From WTFY01 sp965214675 (GTDB taxonomy: Bacteria; Pseudomonadota; Gammaproteobacteria; UBA4575), in NCBI GenBank assembly GCA_965214675.1, contig OZ243969.1, forward strand, positions 1,736,001 through 1,800,000: 64,000 nucleotides of DNA, given 5' to 3'. Positions 25,563-35,101 of this stretch are shown piece by piece. Below the pieces are notes generated by a model. It was not told the origin of the DNA and made no database searches. It saw only the letters and a program-made list of their open reading frames with translations. Both the position numbers and the translations under genes were made by a program. Position 1 is the first letter of the stretch, and each line of letters opens with the position of its first letter.

Positions 25563-26963
25563 ATGAAGGATAAAAGTACAAAGCCTTGGGGTGGGCGATT
25601 TACCGAGGCGACCGACGAATTTGTCGAGCAGTTCAGTGCGTCCGTAGGATTTGACCAACGAATGTACCGTCAAGACATCCTGGCTTCCCGTGCACACGCC
25701 CGCATGCTTGCCCGGATCGGCGTGCTGGATGAGCAGGACTGTGACAAGCTGCTGCAGGCCCTTGATACGGTTACGGAAGAGATCGAGTCCGGGTCGTTTG
25801 CATGGGATAGTGCGCTGGAGGATGTGCACATGAACATTGAGTCGCGCCTGGTCGAACTGGCGGGCGAAGCCGGCAAGCGTCTGCATACGGGTCGCTCACG
25901 CAATGACCAGGTGGCTACGGATGTACGCCTGTACCTGCGTGCTGCAATCGATGAAATTGACCCTCAACTGGAGAAACTGCAACGGGCTGTGATCACGCTG
26001 GCCGAGCAGGAGGTCGATACCATCATGCCCGGATTTACACACCTGCAGGTGGCGCAGGCCATCACCTTCGGACACCACATGCTGGCCTGGTTTGAAATGA
26101 TCCATCGTGATCGCGTACGCCTTGCGCAGTGCCGTGAAAACGTGAACATATCGCCACTGGGAGCTGCAGCCCTTGCAGGCAGCAGCTTTGCCCTGGATCG
26201 GGAGTTTGTTGCCCAGCAGTTGCAGTTTACAGGGCTTTGTGAAAACAGCCTGGATGCGGTGAGTGATCGTGACTTTGCGATTGAGTTCTGTGCATTTGCA
26301 GCCATCCTGTTAGTACATTTGTCGCGCATTGCAGAAGAGCTTGTGCTATGGACCTCGTCGCAATTCAATTTTGTTGAGTTGCCGGACCGTTTTTGTACAG
26401 GGTCATCCATCATGCCGCAAAAAAAGAATCCGGATGTACCCGAACTCGTACGTGGCAAGAGCGCACGCGTGCACGCCAATCTTTTTGCCTTGCTGACGCT
26501 CATGAAAAGTCAGCCGTTGGCCTATAACAAGGACAATCAGGAAGACAAGGAACCTCTTTTCGATAGTATCGATACGGTGAATGATTGCATCGTGGCGTTT
26601 GCTGACATGCTGCCCCACCTGCAGGTGAATCGACCCCAGTTACTGGCAGCGGCACAGCAGGGCTATGCAACTGCGACCGACCTTGCTGATTACCTGGTGC
26701 AGAAAAAAGTACCGTTCAGGGATGCGCACGAATCCGTTGGCAAGATTGTCCAGTACGCGATTACCCAGTGCAAACGACTGGATGAACTCAGTGTGCAGGA
26801 GCTGCAGGAATTCAGCCCGCATGTTCAGAAGGATGTATTCGGGATTCTTTCCGTGCAGGGTTCCGTGAGTTCCAAAAATACCCGTGGTGGCACTTCACCT
26901 GAACAGGTGGCAGAACAGATCAAGCGTGCACACCAGCGTCTGAAGGCGTTCAAGGCTGGCTGA
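25563..26963 (+). CDS. argH: Argininosuccinate lyase
   Basis: Last step of arginine synthesis, splitting argininosuccinate to arginine and fumarate. The family start KPWGGRFTE, the segment HTGRSRNDQVATDVRL and the catalytic loop GSSIMPQKKNPDVPELVRG are all intact. The ATG at 25563 gives 466 residues; a GTG at 25548 would add five residues but lies right at the predicted transcript start and has no ribosome-binding site. It is convergent with the esterase gene downstream, with 9 bases between. Confidence 0.96.
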   Translation: MKDKSTKPWGGRFTEATDEFVEQFSASVGFDQRMYRQDILASRAHARMLARIGVLDEQDCDKLLQALDTVTEEIESGSFAWDSALEDVHMNIESRLVELAGEAGKRLHTGRSRNDQVATDVRLYLRAAIDEIDPQLEKLQRAVITLAEQEVDTIMPGFTHLQVAQAITFGHHMLAWFEMIHRDRVRLAQCRENVNISPLGAAALAGSSFALDREFVAQQLQFTGLCENSLDAVSDRDFAIEFCAFAAILLVHLSRIAEELVLWTSSQFNFVELPDRFCTGSSIMPQKKNPDVPELVRGKSARVHANLFALLTLMKSQPLAYNKDNQEDKEPLFDSIDTVNDCIVAFADMLPHLQVNRPQLLAAAQQGYATATDLADYLVQKKVPFRDAHESVGKIVQYAITQCKRLDELSVQELQEFSPHVQKDVFGILSVQGSVSSKNTRGGTSPEQVAEQIKRAHQRLKAFKAG

Positions 26964-26972
26964 CGCATCGCG

Positions 26973-27635
26973 CTATTTCCAGCATTTCAGCAACCAGTCA
27001 CGAATGTCTCTGACTTCTTCCGGAGAAACTGTGTGTGCGCAAGGATAGGATTTCAGGGTGACGGTAAATCCCTGTTGCTCGAGGGTTTCGCGGGTGAACT
27101 CGGCGGCAGCAATGGGAATGGTGACATCGTACATGCCATGCAGCAGCAGGATTGCCAGTGACCGGTCTGTCTTTGTGACGTAGTCCGGCGCTTTCTGGTG
27201 AAGCGGCAACCAGCAGGAAATTGCAAGAATTCCTGCCAGACGGTAATTGCAGGACAGTCCGGTATACAGGCCTTGTGCACCTCCCTGTGAGAAGCCTGCA
27301 AGAATAATCCGTTGCGCGGGGATTCCCGATTTCACAAGCTGCCCGATCAACTCGCAGATATCTCTGCTGCTTTGCAGCAGGCCGTGTTCATCCTGTGGGC
27401 TGTGCATATCGAGGCCAAAAATGTCATACCAGGCCTGAAGAGACAGGCCGTTGTTCAGAGTAATCGCACGCTTGGGAGCATGCGGGAAAATGAAACGCAC
27501 GCGCAGGTTTTCGGGAAGATCGAGTTGTTCGACAATGGGTTCGAAATCGTGCCCGCTTGCACCAAGGCCATGCAACCAGATCACGGCATACTCGGGATGC
27601 TCTTGGGTGTCTACCGTGATCGCGCTCAAGGGCAT
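26973..27635 (-). CDS. Alpha/beta-hydrolase, phospholipase/carboxylesterase family
   Basis: A 220-residue cytoplasmic serine hydrolase of the small carboxylesterase type. The oxyanion region WLHGLGASGHDFEPI is followed by the nucleophile elbow GFSQGG (Ser near residue 117), the acid in HGMYDVTIP and the His in YPCAHTVS, giving a complete triad. There is no signal peptide. The natural ester is unknown. It stands alone, convergent with argH and divergent from lptM. Confidence 0.9.
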   Translation of the reverse strand: MPLSAITVDTQEHPEYAVIWLHGLGASGHDFEPIVEQLDLPENLRVRFIFPHAPKRAITLNNGLSLQAWYDIFGLDMHSPQDEHGLLQSSRDICELIGQLVKSGIPAQRIILAGFSQGGAQGLYTGLSCNYRLAGILAISCWLPLHQKAPDYVTKTDRSLAILLLHGMYDVTIPIAAAEFTRETLEQQGFTVTLKSYPCAHTVSPEEVRDIRDWLLKCWK

Positions 27636-27707
27636 GGCAATGATAGTTTCCTGTCAGTGGAATGGTCTATACAATGATGCCTAGTTTTCACGGGTAGGGG
27701 TATACCC

Positions 27708-27845
27708 ATGTCGCAACCGAGACTGCTTGTTCTTATTTTTATGCTCTCCTTACTGACAGCGCTTGCAGGCTGTGGGCAGACCGGCGATCTTTACCTGCCA
27801 GAGGATACTCCTAAGGAAAAGGCTCAACATCAGTCCTCCAGCTAG
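27708..27845 (+). CDS. lptM: LptM (YifL) small lipoprotein
   Basis: A 45-residue lipoprotein. Residues 5-20 are hydrophobic and end in the lipobox LAGC (Cys22), followed directly by GQTGDLYLPED, which matches the family pattern C-G-x-x-G-x-L-Y-x-P. In E. coli this protein stabilises the outer-membrane LPS translocon LptD/LptE during disulfide maturation. Its place just before lysA-dapF-DUF484-xerC is the conserved one (yifL-dapF-yigA-xerC in E. coli). Confidence 0.85.
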   Translation: MSQPRLLVLIFMLSLLTALAGCGQTGDLYLPEDTPKEKAQHQSSS

Positions 27846-27890
27846 CGTGTACAGCCATTTGAATCAAGGGGCACCGGAGCAATCCACTTC

Positions 27891-29138
27891 ATGAGTCCAT
27901 TCACGTACCGGGACAACCTGCTCTATGCCGAAGAGGTGAGCTGCTCGAAGCTTGCGGATGCCTACGGAACACCCTGTTACGTATACTCGAAGGCGGCCAT
28001 ACAGCAAAGTTACCAGGCCTATGCCAGCGCCCTGCAGCACTGGCCTACGCGAATCTGCTATGCGGTGAAGGCGAACTCCAACTTGGCCATCCTCAGTCTG
28101 CTGGCACAGTTGGGAGCCGGTTTTGATGTTGTCTCGGGCGGTGAGCTGGAGCGCGTCATACGCGCTGGCGGGGATGCTGGAAAAGTTGTTTTTTCCGGAG
28201 TGGCAAAGCGAGCCGATGAGATACGCCGCGCTCTGCTAGCTGGAATCTACTGTTTCAACATTGAGTCCCGCGAAGAGCTTGAGCGTGTGGAGTCCATCGC
28301 CAAGGAAATGGGTATCCCTGCCCGTGTGTCCCTGCGTGTCAACCCGGATGTCAATCCAAGCACGCATCCGTATATCTCCACAGGATTAAAAGAAAATAAA
28401 TTTGGAGTGGAGATTGACCAGGCGTGGGAGCTTTATCAAAGGATTGCACAAAGCAGTGACCTGCATGCTGCAGGTATAGACTGCCACATTGGTTCACAAC
28501 TGCTTGACTTGGCTCCCTTTCAGGCTTGTTTCGAAAAACTGTTCGAGCTGGTAGATCGCCTGCATGGGTGCGGCATAGCGTTACAACATGTGGATGTTGG
28601 TGGTGGCCTGGGTATTGCGTATACACATCGGGAGTCTGCCCCGGGACCGCAGGAATTTGCAAAGGTATTGGCTCCATTCATGCAGGACAGGCAGCTTGAG
28701 TTGATCGTCGAACCCGGCCGCGCCCTGGTTGGAGCGGCTGGGCTGCTGCTTTGCAGGGTTGAGTACCTGAAACACACCGCACAGAAAAACTTTGCATTGG
28801 TGGATGCTGCCATGAATGATCTTCTGCGCCCCTCTTTGTATTCTGCATGGCATGGCATCAGTGCAGTGTATAAAGAAGCCGGCGATGAGATGCTGTATGA
28901 CGTGGTCGGACCGGTCTGTGAAAGCTCGGATTGGCTTGGCAGCCAGCGTAGCCTGTGCATCAAGCAAGGCAGTCTTCTTGCCATCCATGACGTGGGCGCT
29001 TACGGGTTTGTGATGGCAAGCAACTACAATTCCCGCATGCGACCTGCTGAGATTTTGGTGGATGGTGACCAGGCGTGGCTGGTACGCAAACGCGAGAGCA
29101 TCGAACAGTTGTTTGCCGACGAGATCATCCCGGGCTGA
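27891..29138 (+). CDS. lysA: Diaminopimelate decarboxylase
   Basis: PLP enzyme that makes lysine from meso-diaminopimelate. The 415 residues show YAVKANSNLAILSL with the PLP lysine, VSGGELERVIRAG, HIGSQLLDLAPF, the glycine loop DVGGGLGIAY and EPGRALVGAAG. A GGAG ribosome-binding site lies 12 bases before the ATG. It follows lptM and overlaps the downstream methyltransferase start (TGATG). Confidence 0.96.
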   Translation: MSPFTYRDNLLYAEEVSCSKLADAYGTPCYVYSKAAIQQSYQAYASALQHWPTRICYAVKANSNLAILSLLAQLGAGFDVVSGGELERVIRAGGDAGKVVFSGVAKRADEIRRALLAGIYCFNIESREELERVESIAKEMGIPARVSLRVNPDVNPSTHPYISTGLKENKFGVEIDQAWELYQRIAQSSDLHAAGIDCHIGSQLLDLAPFQACFEKLFELVDRLHGCGIALQHVDVGGGLGIAYTHRESAPGPQEFAKVLAPFMQDRQLELIVEPGRALVGAAGLLLCRVEYLKHTAQKNFALVDAAMNDLLRPSLYSAWHGISAVYKEAGDEMLYDVVGPVCESSDWLGSQRSLCIKQGSLLAIHDVGAYGFVMASNYNSRMRPAEILVDGDQAWLVRKRESIEQLFADEIIPG

Positions 29139-29809
29139 TGCAGCGTCTGCCTGAACCTGAGCTGATGGATGACGTGGCACAGGTCACGGCGTATGCCCAC
29201 GCGGATTTCGAGGACGCCCACCGTGCGATAGTGGCACAGTTTGGCCGCGTTTTCGGGGAGGATGAGAGACCGAACACGTTGCTGGACCTGGGTTGTGGCC
29301 CGGCAGATATCTCGATTCGTTTTGCACGGCTCTACCCGGAATGCAAAATCGATGCCGTAGACGGTGCCCCTGCCATGCTCAGGCAGGCTCAAGTGTTATT
29401 GGAGCAGGCGGCATTGCAGCACCAGGTCACACTGCACTTGCAGAGGTTGCCGGACTGTGAGCTGCCTGAGGAAAGTTATGAAGCCATCGTTTCAAATAGC
29501 CTATTGCATCATCTTCATGATCCACAAGGCCTGTGGTTGACGATCCAAAGATTTGCCACACCCCGCACCGCCATATTTATCTGTGATCTTTGCAGGCCGC
29601 AGACCGTCGAGCAGGCGCAGTATCTTGTCTCCCGTTATGCTGCAGAGGAGCCCGACATCCTGCGCCACGACTTCTATAATTCACTATTGGCCGCGTTCAC
29701 CCCGGATGAAGTGGAGTTCCAACTGGACGCGGCGGGTTTGCAGGGTCTGAAGCTTGAACGAGTCAGTGACCGGCACCTGCTTGTGCATGGCCGTTTGCAA
29801 GGTCCATAA
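29138..29809 (+). CDS. Class I SAM-dependent methyltransferase
   Basis: A 223-residue enzyme with the Rossmann-type SAM pocket LLDLGCGPADISIRFA (motif I), an acidic loop IDAVDGAPAMLRQA and a SNSLLHHLHDP motif. The start is set by overlap: the lysA stop and this ATG share one base (TGATG), while the reading frame also continues upstream inside lysA. The substrate is unknown; the order of motifs fits small-molecule methyltransferases. Tight coupling to lysA is the only clue to its job. Confidence 0.82.
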   Translation: MQRLPEPELMDDVAQVTAYAHADFEDAHRAIVAQFGRVFGEDERPNTLLDLGCGPADISIRFARLYPECKIDAVDGAPAMLRQAQVLLEQAALQHQVTLHLQRLPDCELPEESYEAIVSNSLLHHLHDPQGLWLTIQRFATPRTAIFICDLCRPQTVEQAQYLVSRYAAEEPDILRHDFYNSLLAAFTPDEVEFQLDAAGLQGLKLERVSDRHLLVHGRLQGP

Positions 29810-29965
29810 ATGGCTGTATGGGCGATGGTCTCGTTACAAACAATAATCGGGCGCACGATTACTGCCGGAGTAGGGCTCTGGTAAAGTAGGGTCGGTGGCA
29901 CAGATAATTCTTGGATAGAGGCCCTGACATGCACGGGATATCCTGATAAACACCGGGTTGTTGGC

Positions 29966-30796
29966 ATGCAGTTACAATTTGTGAAAATGCACGGGCTGGG
30001 CAATGATTTCGTGGTATTCGATGCCATCCATCAGGATGTCCAATTGAGTCGCGAGCAGGTACGCCAGGTGGCGGATCGCAGGCTGGGTGTAGGTTGTGAT
30101 CAGGTGCTGGTGGTACGACCCGCATCGGGGCCGGACGCCGACTTTGACTACCAGATCTTCAACAAGGACGGGGAAGAGGTAGAGCAGTGTGGCAACGGGG
30201 CGCGTTGTATTGGCAAGTTCCTCCTGTACAAAAGCCTGACGCAAAAGAGTTCCGTCAGTATCAAGACTGTCAGCGGCATATATCATCTTCATTTTCATGA
30301 CGATGATCTTGTCACTGTCGATATGGGCAGGCCCATATTCGAACCCGATAAGATTCCTTTTTCTGCCACACAGGCCTCCACAAGCTATGCACTCGAGGTG
30401 GATGAACGGCAGATTGAGATCGGCGCCGTTTCGATGGGAAATCCACATGCCGTACTACAAGTTGACAGTATTGAGCATGCGCCGGTAAACACACTCGGAC
30501 CCAAAATTGAAAGCCATCCGATGTTCCCAAAGAAGGCCAATGTCAGTTTTATGCAAATTCTGGATACCCGGAACATTGCATTGCGTGTTTTTGAACGAGG
30601 GGTCGGTGAAACCCGTGCCTGTGGCACAGGCGCATGCGCTGCAGTAGCCATCGGGCAGGCACTCGATCGGCTGGATCCAAAAGTGACTGTCCAGTTACCC
30701 GGTGGCAGCCTGCTGATCGAGTGTGATTATCCAAACCAACCTGTTTTTATGACTGGTCCTGCAACGCTGAGTTTCGAGGGGAGCCTGCAACTATGA
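29966..30796 (+). CDS. dapF: Diaminopimelate epimerase
   Basis: Cofactor-free racemase that turns LL- into meso-diaminopimelate for lysine and peptidoglycan. The two catalytic cysteines are visible in QCGNGARC and in RACGTGACAAVA. The 276 residues are the normal length, beginning FVKMHGLGNDFVVFD. It overlaps the DUF484 gene by four bases (ATGA). Confidence 0.97.
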   Translation: MQLQFVKMHGLGNDFVVFDAIHQDVQLSREQVRQVADRRLGVGCDQVLVVRPASGPDADFDYQIFNKDGEEVEQCGNGARCIGKFLLYKSLTQKSSVSIKTVSGIYHLHFHDDDLVTVDMGRPIFEPDKIPFSATQASTSYALEVDERQIEIGAVSMGNPHAVLQVDSIEHAPVNTLGPKIESHPMFPKKANVSFMQILDTRNIALRVFERGVGETRACGTGACAAVAIGQALDRLDPKVTVQLPGGSLLIECDYPNQPVFMTGPATLSFEGSLQL

Positions 30797-31521
30797 ACAC
30801 ACAAACCACACCGGATGTTGTTTCCGAGGATATTGAAATCGCCAAGCCAGAAATTACACTGGAAGATGTAGCACATTTCTTGCGTACTCATAGTGATTTT
30901 TTCGTGTACTACCCCAAGTTGATTGAAACGCTGGCGATTCCGCACGAGACAGGTGAGGCTGTATCGCTCGTTGAACGCCAGGTGGCCGTACTGCGCAAGA
31001 AAAACAAGGAGCTGGGGGAAAAGCTGCACCAGTTGATCACGGCCGCCAGGGAGAATGAGAAAGTCATGTGTCGGCTGCATGCGTTGGCCTTACGCATTGT
31101 CACTGTCGAAGGGTTTGATGAAACCCTGGATGAAATCATCGCGTTACTGCATTCAGAATTCCCGGGTACCTGCGTCAGGATTTGCTTGCTGAATGACCTG
31201 CCCGTTACCGGTTTGAAGGGTTGTGAATCGATGCAACCCGGCCTGCTGAAATCCAGGCTGGTGCAGGATCTCTTCTCAGGCTCGCGTCGCAGGGTCGCCA
31301 TTCTTAACAAACGCCAGATCGAGGGTGTATTTGAACCCGGAAAGGATGATCAACCGGTACACTCAGCTGTAGCAGTGGCCCTGAAAAAAAACCGGAACAT
31401 TGGCGTGCTTTTCCTGGGGAGCGCTGATACAAACCGGTTTCAAAGCGACAAAGGCACGTTGTATCTGGGCAACCTTGGCGAAATTGTCAGTGCGAAACTG
31501 CACCAGTTCTCGGGTACGTAG
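30793..31521 (+). CDS. DUF484 family protein
   Basis: A 242-residue cytoplasmic protein of the DUF484 (YigA) family, always found between dapF and xerC. The N-terminus has the typical DVAHFLRTHSDFFVYYP helix, then a heptad-like VSLVERQVAVLRKKNKELGEKL linker and a GAF-like C-terminal domain. The job is unknown. Its start overlaps the dapF stop. Confidence 0.9.
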   Translation: MNTQTTPDVVSEDIEIAKPEITLEDVAHFLRTHSDFFVYYPKLIETLAIPHETGEAVSLVERQVAVLRKKNKELGEKLHQLITAARENEKVMCRLHALALRIVTVEGFDETLDEIIALLHSEFPGTCVRICLLNDLPVTGLKGCESMQPGLLKSRLVQDLFSGSRRRVAILNKRQIEGVFEPGKDDQPVHSAVAVALKKNRNIGVLFLGSADTNRFQSDKGTLYLGNLGEIVSAKLHQFSGT

Positions 31522-31622
31522 TCTCTTTCGGATTCCTGGGTTTGACACAGGCAAGCTCGCTTGTTTCCTTTTACCGCTACCAGGTGGTACGGTGAGGGTG
31601 TTTGAGCGGGAGTGGACACGAT

Positions 31623-32570
31623 ATGACTATGGCTACGGGTCAGCCTGATACCCGGGATCTCGTTCGCAGATATCTGCGCTACCTGAGTGATGAGCGCAGG
31701 TATTCACCTGCCACTGTGGAAAGCTATCAGAGGGATATCCTGCAGTTTGTCAAATTTGTCGAGGCAGCCAAGGTAAAGAACTGTTGTCAGGCAGATACGC
31801 TGCATGTACGCAATTTTGCCGGATCGAGGCGGCGTCGAGGGATTTCAGCACGTAGTCTGCAGCGTTGCCTGAGTGCCCTCAAGGGGTTCTACAGTTACTT
31901 GCAGCGTGAACAGTTCATAGCGAATAATCCTGTTGCCGATGTGAGCGCGCCCGGCGCCAAGAAAACACTCCCTGAAGTGCTGGATGTGGACGAAGTCAAC
32001 CGCCTGCTTTCGCAGACACCGCAGGGCCCTCTTGAAGTGCGCGACCATGCCATGATGGAGCTCATGTACTCTTCCGGGCTACGCCTGGTTGAACTCGTCA
32101 ATTTGAATGCCGCCGATCTGGATTTGTCTCAGCGTCAGGTACGCGTGCTGGGCAAAGGGAATAAAGTGCGGTATCTGCCGGTCGGGCAGGCTGCCTGCAG
32201 TTCACTTGAACAATGGCTGCAAGATCGCGCTTCCTGGGTCGCAGAAAATGAAGCTGCGGTATTCATCAGCAAGCGAGGCAACCGTTTGTCTACACGTGCA
32301 GTACAGCAACGTATGGCCCGGCTCGCACGCAAGCATGGTCTGAACAAGCATGTGCATCCGCACATGTTGCGTCATTCATTTGCGAGCCATCTGCTGGAAT
32401 CCAGCGGGGACCTGCGTGCAGTGCAGGAAATGCTCGGGCATGCCGATATCAGCACGACACAGATCTACACCCATCTGGACTTTCAGCATCTGGCACAGGT
32501 ATATGACCGCACCCACCCGCGTGCCAGGAAAAGTTCATCCCGCAAAGGCTCTGGTCCCGGGGAGAAGTAA
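31623..32570 (+). CDS. xerC: Tyrosine recombinase XerC
   Basis: Site-specific recombinase that with XerD resolves chromosome dimers at dif. The 315 residues have an N-terminal SAM-like domain (LRYLSDERRYSPATVESY) and the catalytic domain. Active-site residues are seen in SSGLRLVEL (Arg), HPHMLRHSFASHLLE (His-x-x-Arg), LGHADISTTQIYTHL (His and nucleophile Tyr). A TTG at 31602 could add seven residues, but the ATG has a GGGAG ribosome-binding site. It ends the lysA-dapF-DUF484-xerC set. Confidence 0.95.
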   Translation: MTMATGQPDTRDLVRRYLRYLSDERRYSPATVESYQRDILQFVKFVEAAKVKNCCQADTLHVRNFAGSRRRRGISARSLQRCLSALKGFYSYLQREQFIANNPVADVSAPGAKKTLPEVLDVDEVNRLLSQTPQGPLEVRDHAMMELMYSSGLRLVELVNLNAADLDLSQRQVRVLGKGNKVRYLPVGQAACSSLEQWLQDRASWVAENEAAVFISKRGNRLSTRAVQQRMARLARKHGLNKHVHPHMLRHSFASHLLESSGDLRAVQEMLGHADISTTQIYTHLDFQHLAQVYDRTHPRARKSSSRKGSGPGEK

Positions 32571-32692
32571 CCACACCGTTCGTCTGGTGTTATCTGTTTG
32601 AGGTTTTTGCTAATCTGGCTTTGATAAGGAGCCGTGTTCGCCCTTGTCGCTGCATTTCATGATAATGGTCAGTCGGGACAGCCACTACGTGT

Positions 32693-33226
32693 ATGGAACA
32701 ATTTAAAGGTACTACAATTCTCAGTGTACGTCGCAACGGCAAGGTCGCGTTGGGCGGCGACGGTCAGGTATCACTGGGTGATACCGTTATGAAGGCCAAT
32801 GCAAAAAAAATCCGCAGGCTGTACGAAGACAAGGTCATAGCAGGTTTTGCCGGGGGTACTGCAGATGCATTCACCCTGTTTGAGCGCTTTGAATCCAAGC
32901 TTGAAATGCACAATGGGCAGTTGACCCGCGCAGCCGTGGAACTTGCCAAGGACTGGCGTACCGATCGAATGTTGCGCAGACTCGAAGCGCTGCTGGCAGT
33001 ATCGGATCAAGCCACTTCCCTGATCATTTCAGGCAATGGCGATGTGATCGAGCCGGAAGACTCCCTGGTAGCGATCGGCTCTGGAGGTTCATACGCGCAG
33101 GCTGCTGCCAAGGCCCTGCTGGAGGATACCCAACTGAGCGCAAAGGAAATTGTTCTCAAGGCACTGAATATTGCGGCTGGCATTTGTATTTACACCAACA
33201 CAAGCATTTCCATTGAAGAGCTGTAG
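32693..33226 (+). CDS. hslV: HslV, proteasome-like peptidase subunit
   Basis: Threonine peptidase of the HslUV protease. The mature N-terminus TTILSVRRNGKVALGGDGQ is preceded by a short MEQFKG propeptide, as in several proteobacteria, which would be cut to expose the catalytic Thr. The 177 residues include GFAGGTADAFTLFE and AIGSGGSYAQAAAKALL. It is followed 36 bases later by hslU. Confidence 0.96.
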   Translation: MEQFKGTTILSVRRNGKVALGGDGQVSLGDTVMKANAKKIRRLYEDKVIAGFAGGTADAFTLFERFESKLEMHNGQLTRAAVELAKDWRTDRMLRRLEALLAVSDQATSLIISGNGDVIEPEDSLVAIGSGGSYAQAAAKALLEDTQLSAKEIVLKALNIAAGICIYTNTSISIEEL

Positions 33227-33262
33227 CTTTTCGCACACTGGATTCTGGGATATGGACCACTT

Positions 33263-34591
33263 ATGTCGAACATGACTCCTCGGGAAATTGTCCAGGAACT
33301 CGATAAGCACATTGTCGGGCAGGACGAGGCCAAACGTGCAGTGGCCATCGCCTTGCGTAACCGATGGCGCCGTCAGCAACTGCCGGAGGCACTGCGCGTG
33401 GAAGTCACTCCCAAAAATATACTGATGATAGGACCGACCGGTGTCGGGAAAACGGAGATTGCGCGGCGTCTGGCACGTCTAGCCAATGCCCCTTTCATCA
33501 AGGTCGAAGCTACCAAATTCACTGAAGTAGGTTACGTAGGCAAGGAAGTGGATTCCATTGTCCGTGATCTTGTAGACACATCAGTGAAAATGATGCGCGA
33601 ACAAGAGATGGGAAAAGTCAGCTTTCGTGCCGAGGAAGTGGCAGAAGAAAGGATTCTGGATGCGTTGCTGCCGCCTAGAACAGACCCTGAGAACGATAGT
33701 AAAACGGGGGCGGCTAGTGAAACACGGCAAAAGTTCCGGAAAAAATTGCGAGAAGGTGATCTGGACGACACTGAGATTGAAGTTGATGTGGCAGTCGCAC
33801 CGGTCGGCGTGGAAATAATGACCCCGCCGGGCATGGAGGAAATGGCAAGTCAGCTTCAGGGCATGTTTCAAAATTTAGGCAGCAACAAGAAAAAAACCCG
33901 CAAAATTCGCATCGAAGAGGCGATGAGGGTATTGACTGACGAGGAAGCTCAAAAACTGATTAATGAAGAGGAACTGAAGACCAAGGCTCTCGAGAGTGTC
34001 GAACAGAATGGCATCGTGTTTCTGGACGAGATTGATAAAGTTACGAAACACGGTGAGGCGAGTGGCGCTGATGTATCGCGTGAGGGTGTACAGCGGGATT
34101 TACTGCCTTTGGTGGAGGGCTGCACCATCAATACCAAGTACGGCATGATTAAAACCGACCATATACTGTTCATCGCCTCGGGGGCATTTCATGTGTCCAA
34201 GCCTTCTGATCTGATACCGGAACTGCAGGGTCGCTTGCCGATTCGAGTTGAGCTGAAGGCACTTACTGCGGATGACTTTGTGCGTATACTCGATGAGCCT
34301 GATGCTTCGCTTACAGAACAGTATGCTGCGCTGCTCGCAACGGAAGGCGTGCAACTGGAATTTGCCAAAGACGGAATCCGCAAGGTTGCACAAATTGCTC
34401 ATGACGTGAATGAATCCACAGAAAACATTGGTGCACGCAGACTGCACACGGTAATGGAACGTCTACTGGAGAAAATCTCGTTTTCAGCACCGGATGAAAG
34501 CGGTATGTCCATTACCATTGATCAGGCCTATGTGGATGAGAATATTGGCGAGCTGGTCAAGGATGAAGATCTGAGCCGTTATATATTGTAA
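33263..34591 (+). CDS. hslU: HslU, ATPase subunit of HslUV protease
   Basis: AAA+ unfoldase that feeds substrates to HslV. Walker A is GPTGVGKTEIARRL, Walker B VFLDEIDKVT, and the sensor/arginine region ENIGARRLHTVMERLLE is intact. The 442 residues include the intermediate I-domain (about 110-240). The C-terminal DLSRYIL is the tail that inserts into HslV. Confidence 0.97.
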   Translation: MSNMTPREIVQELDKHIVGQDEAKRAVAIALRNRWRRQQLPEALRVEVTPKNILMIGPTGVGKTEIARRLARLANAPFIKVEATKFTEVGYVGKEVDSIVRDLVDTSVKMMREQEMGKVSFRAEEVAEERILDALLPPRTDPENDSKTGAASETRQKFRKKLREGDLDDTEIEVDVAVAPVGVEIMTPPGMEEMASQLQGMFQNLGSNKKKTRKIRIEEAMRVLTDEEAQKLINEEELKTKALESVEQNGIVFLDEIDKVTKHGEASGADVSREGVQRDLLPLVEGCTINTKYGMIKTDHILFIASGAFHVSKPSDLIPELQGRLPIRVELKALTADDFVRILDEPDASLTEQYAALLATEGVQLEFAKDGIRKVAQIAHDVNESTENIGARRLHTVMERLLEKISFSAPDESGMSITIDQAYVDENIGELVKDEDLSRYIL

Positions 34592-34632
34592 TTTCCACCA
34601 GGCATGCCAACGTTATAAGAAGGACCAGACAC

Positions 34633-35001
34633 TTGACAAAAAAAACACCCACCGAAATTCAACTGCATCAAAAATCGAGAATTCTTGAAATAGCGTTTAA
34701 TGACGGTAAACATTTCAAGCTATCGTGCGAGTACCTTCGTGTACATTCGCCTTCTGCAGAAGTAGCCGGACATGGGCCCGGACAAGAGGTATTGCAGATC
34801 GGCAAGGAAGATGTCGGCATCAATGCCATTGAACAGGTGGGAAATTATGCCGTGCAACTGGTGTTCGATGATAACCACGATACAGGGATTTTTTCCTGGG
34901 AATATCTCTATGAGCTTGGTATTCATCAGGAACAAAAGTGGCAAAGGTATCTGGAGCGCTTGAAAGAGGCAGGTTATCAACGAAAGGTTCTGAGTGAATA
35001 A
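34633..35001 (+). CDS. DUF971 domain protein
   Basis: A 122-residue protein of the DUF971 type (the same domain found at the N-terminus of gamma-butyrobetaine hydroxylase). The pattern FNDGKHFKLSCEYLRVHSPSA and the GIFSWEYLYELG segment are the hallmarks. The start is TTG, with an AAGGA ribosome-binding site nine bases upstream and no usable ATG before the domain. It sits between hslU and ubiE. Its molecular role is unknown. Confidence 0.88.
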   Translation: MTKKTPTEIQLHQKSRILEIAFNDGKHFKLSCEYLRVHSPSAEVAGHGPGQEVLQIGKEDVGINAIEQVGNYAVQLVFDDNHDTGIFSWEYLYELGIHQEQKWQRYLERLKEAGYQRKVLSE

Positions 35002-35101
35002 CACCTGTCCAACATTAGGGTACGGACAATCAGCTTCCCTTGCACACTTCAATTCTGGTGCAGATGTAGCCATCTGCAGTACCTGACACAGTAGATCTGG
35101 C

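Noticed and set aside
27891..27960. Lysine riboswitch upstream of lysA
   Set aside because: The 45-base gap to lptM is far too short for the riboswitch, and no structured leader is seen.
31623..32570. XerC as a phage or integron integrase
   Set aside because: It stands in the conserved dapF-DUF484-xerC order and has housekeeping XerC length and motifs.
32571..32692. Sigma-32 promoter before hslV
   Set aside because: No good CTTGAAA/CCCCAT pair with the right spacing; only weak AT-rich elements are seen.
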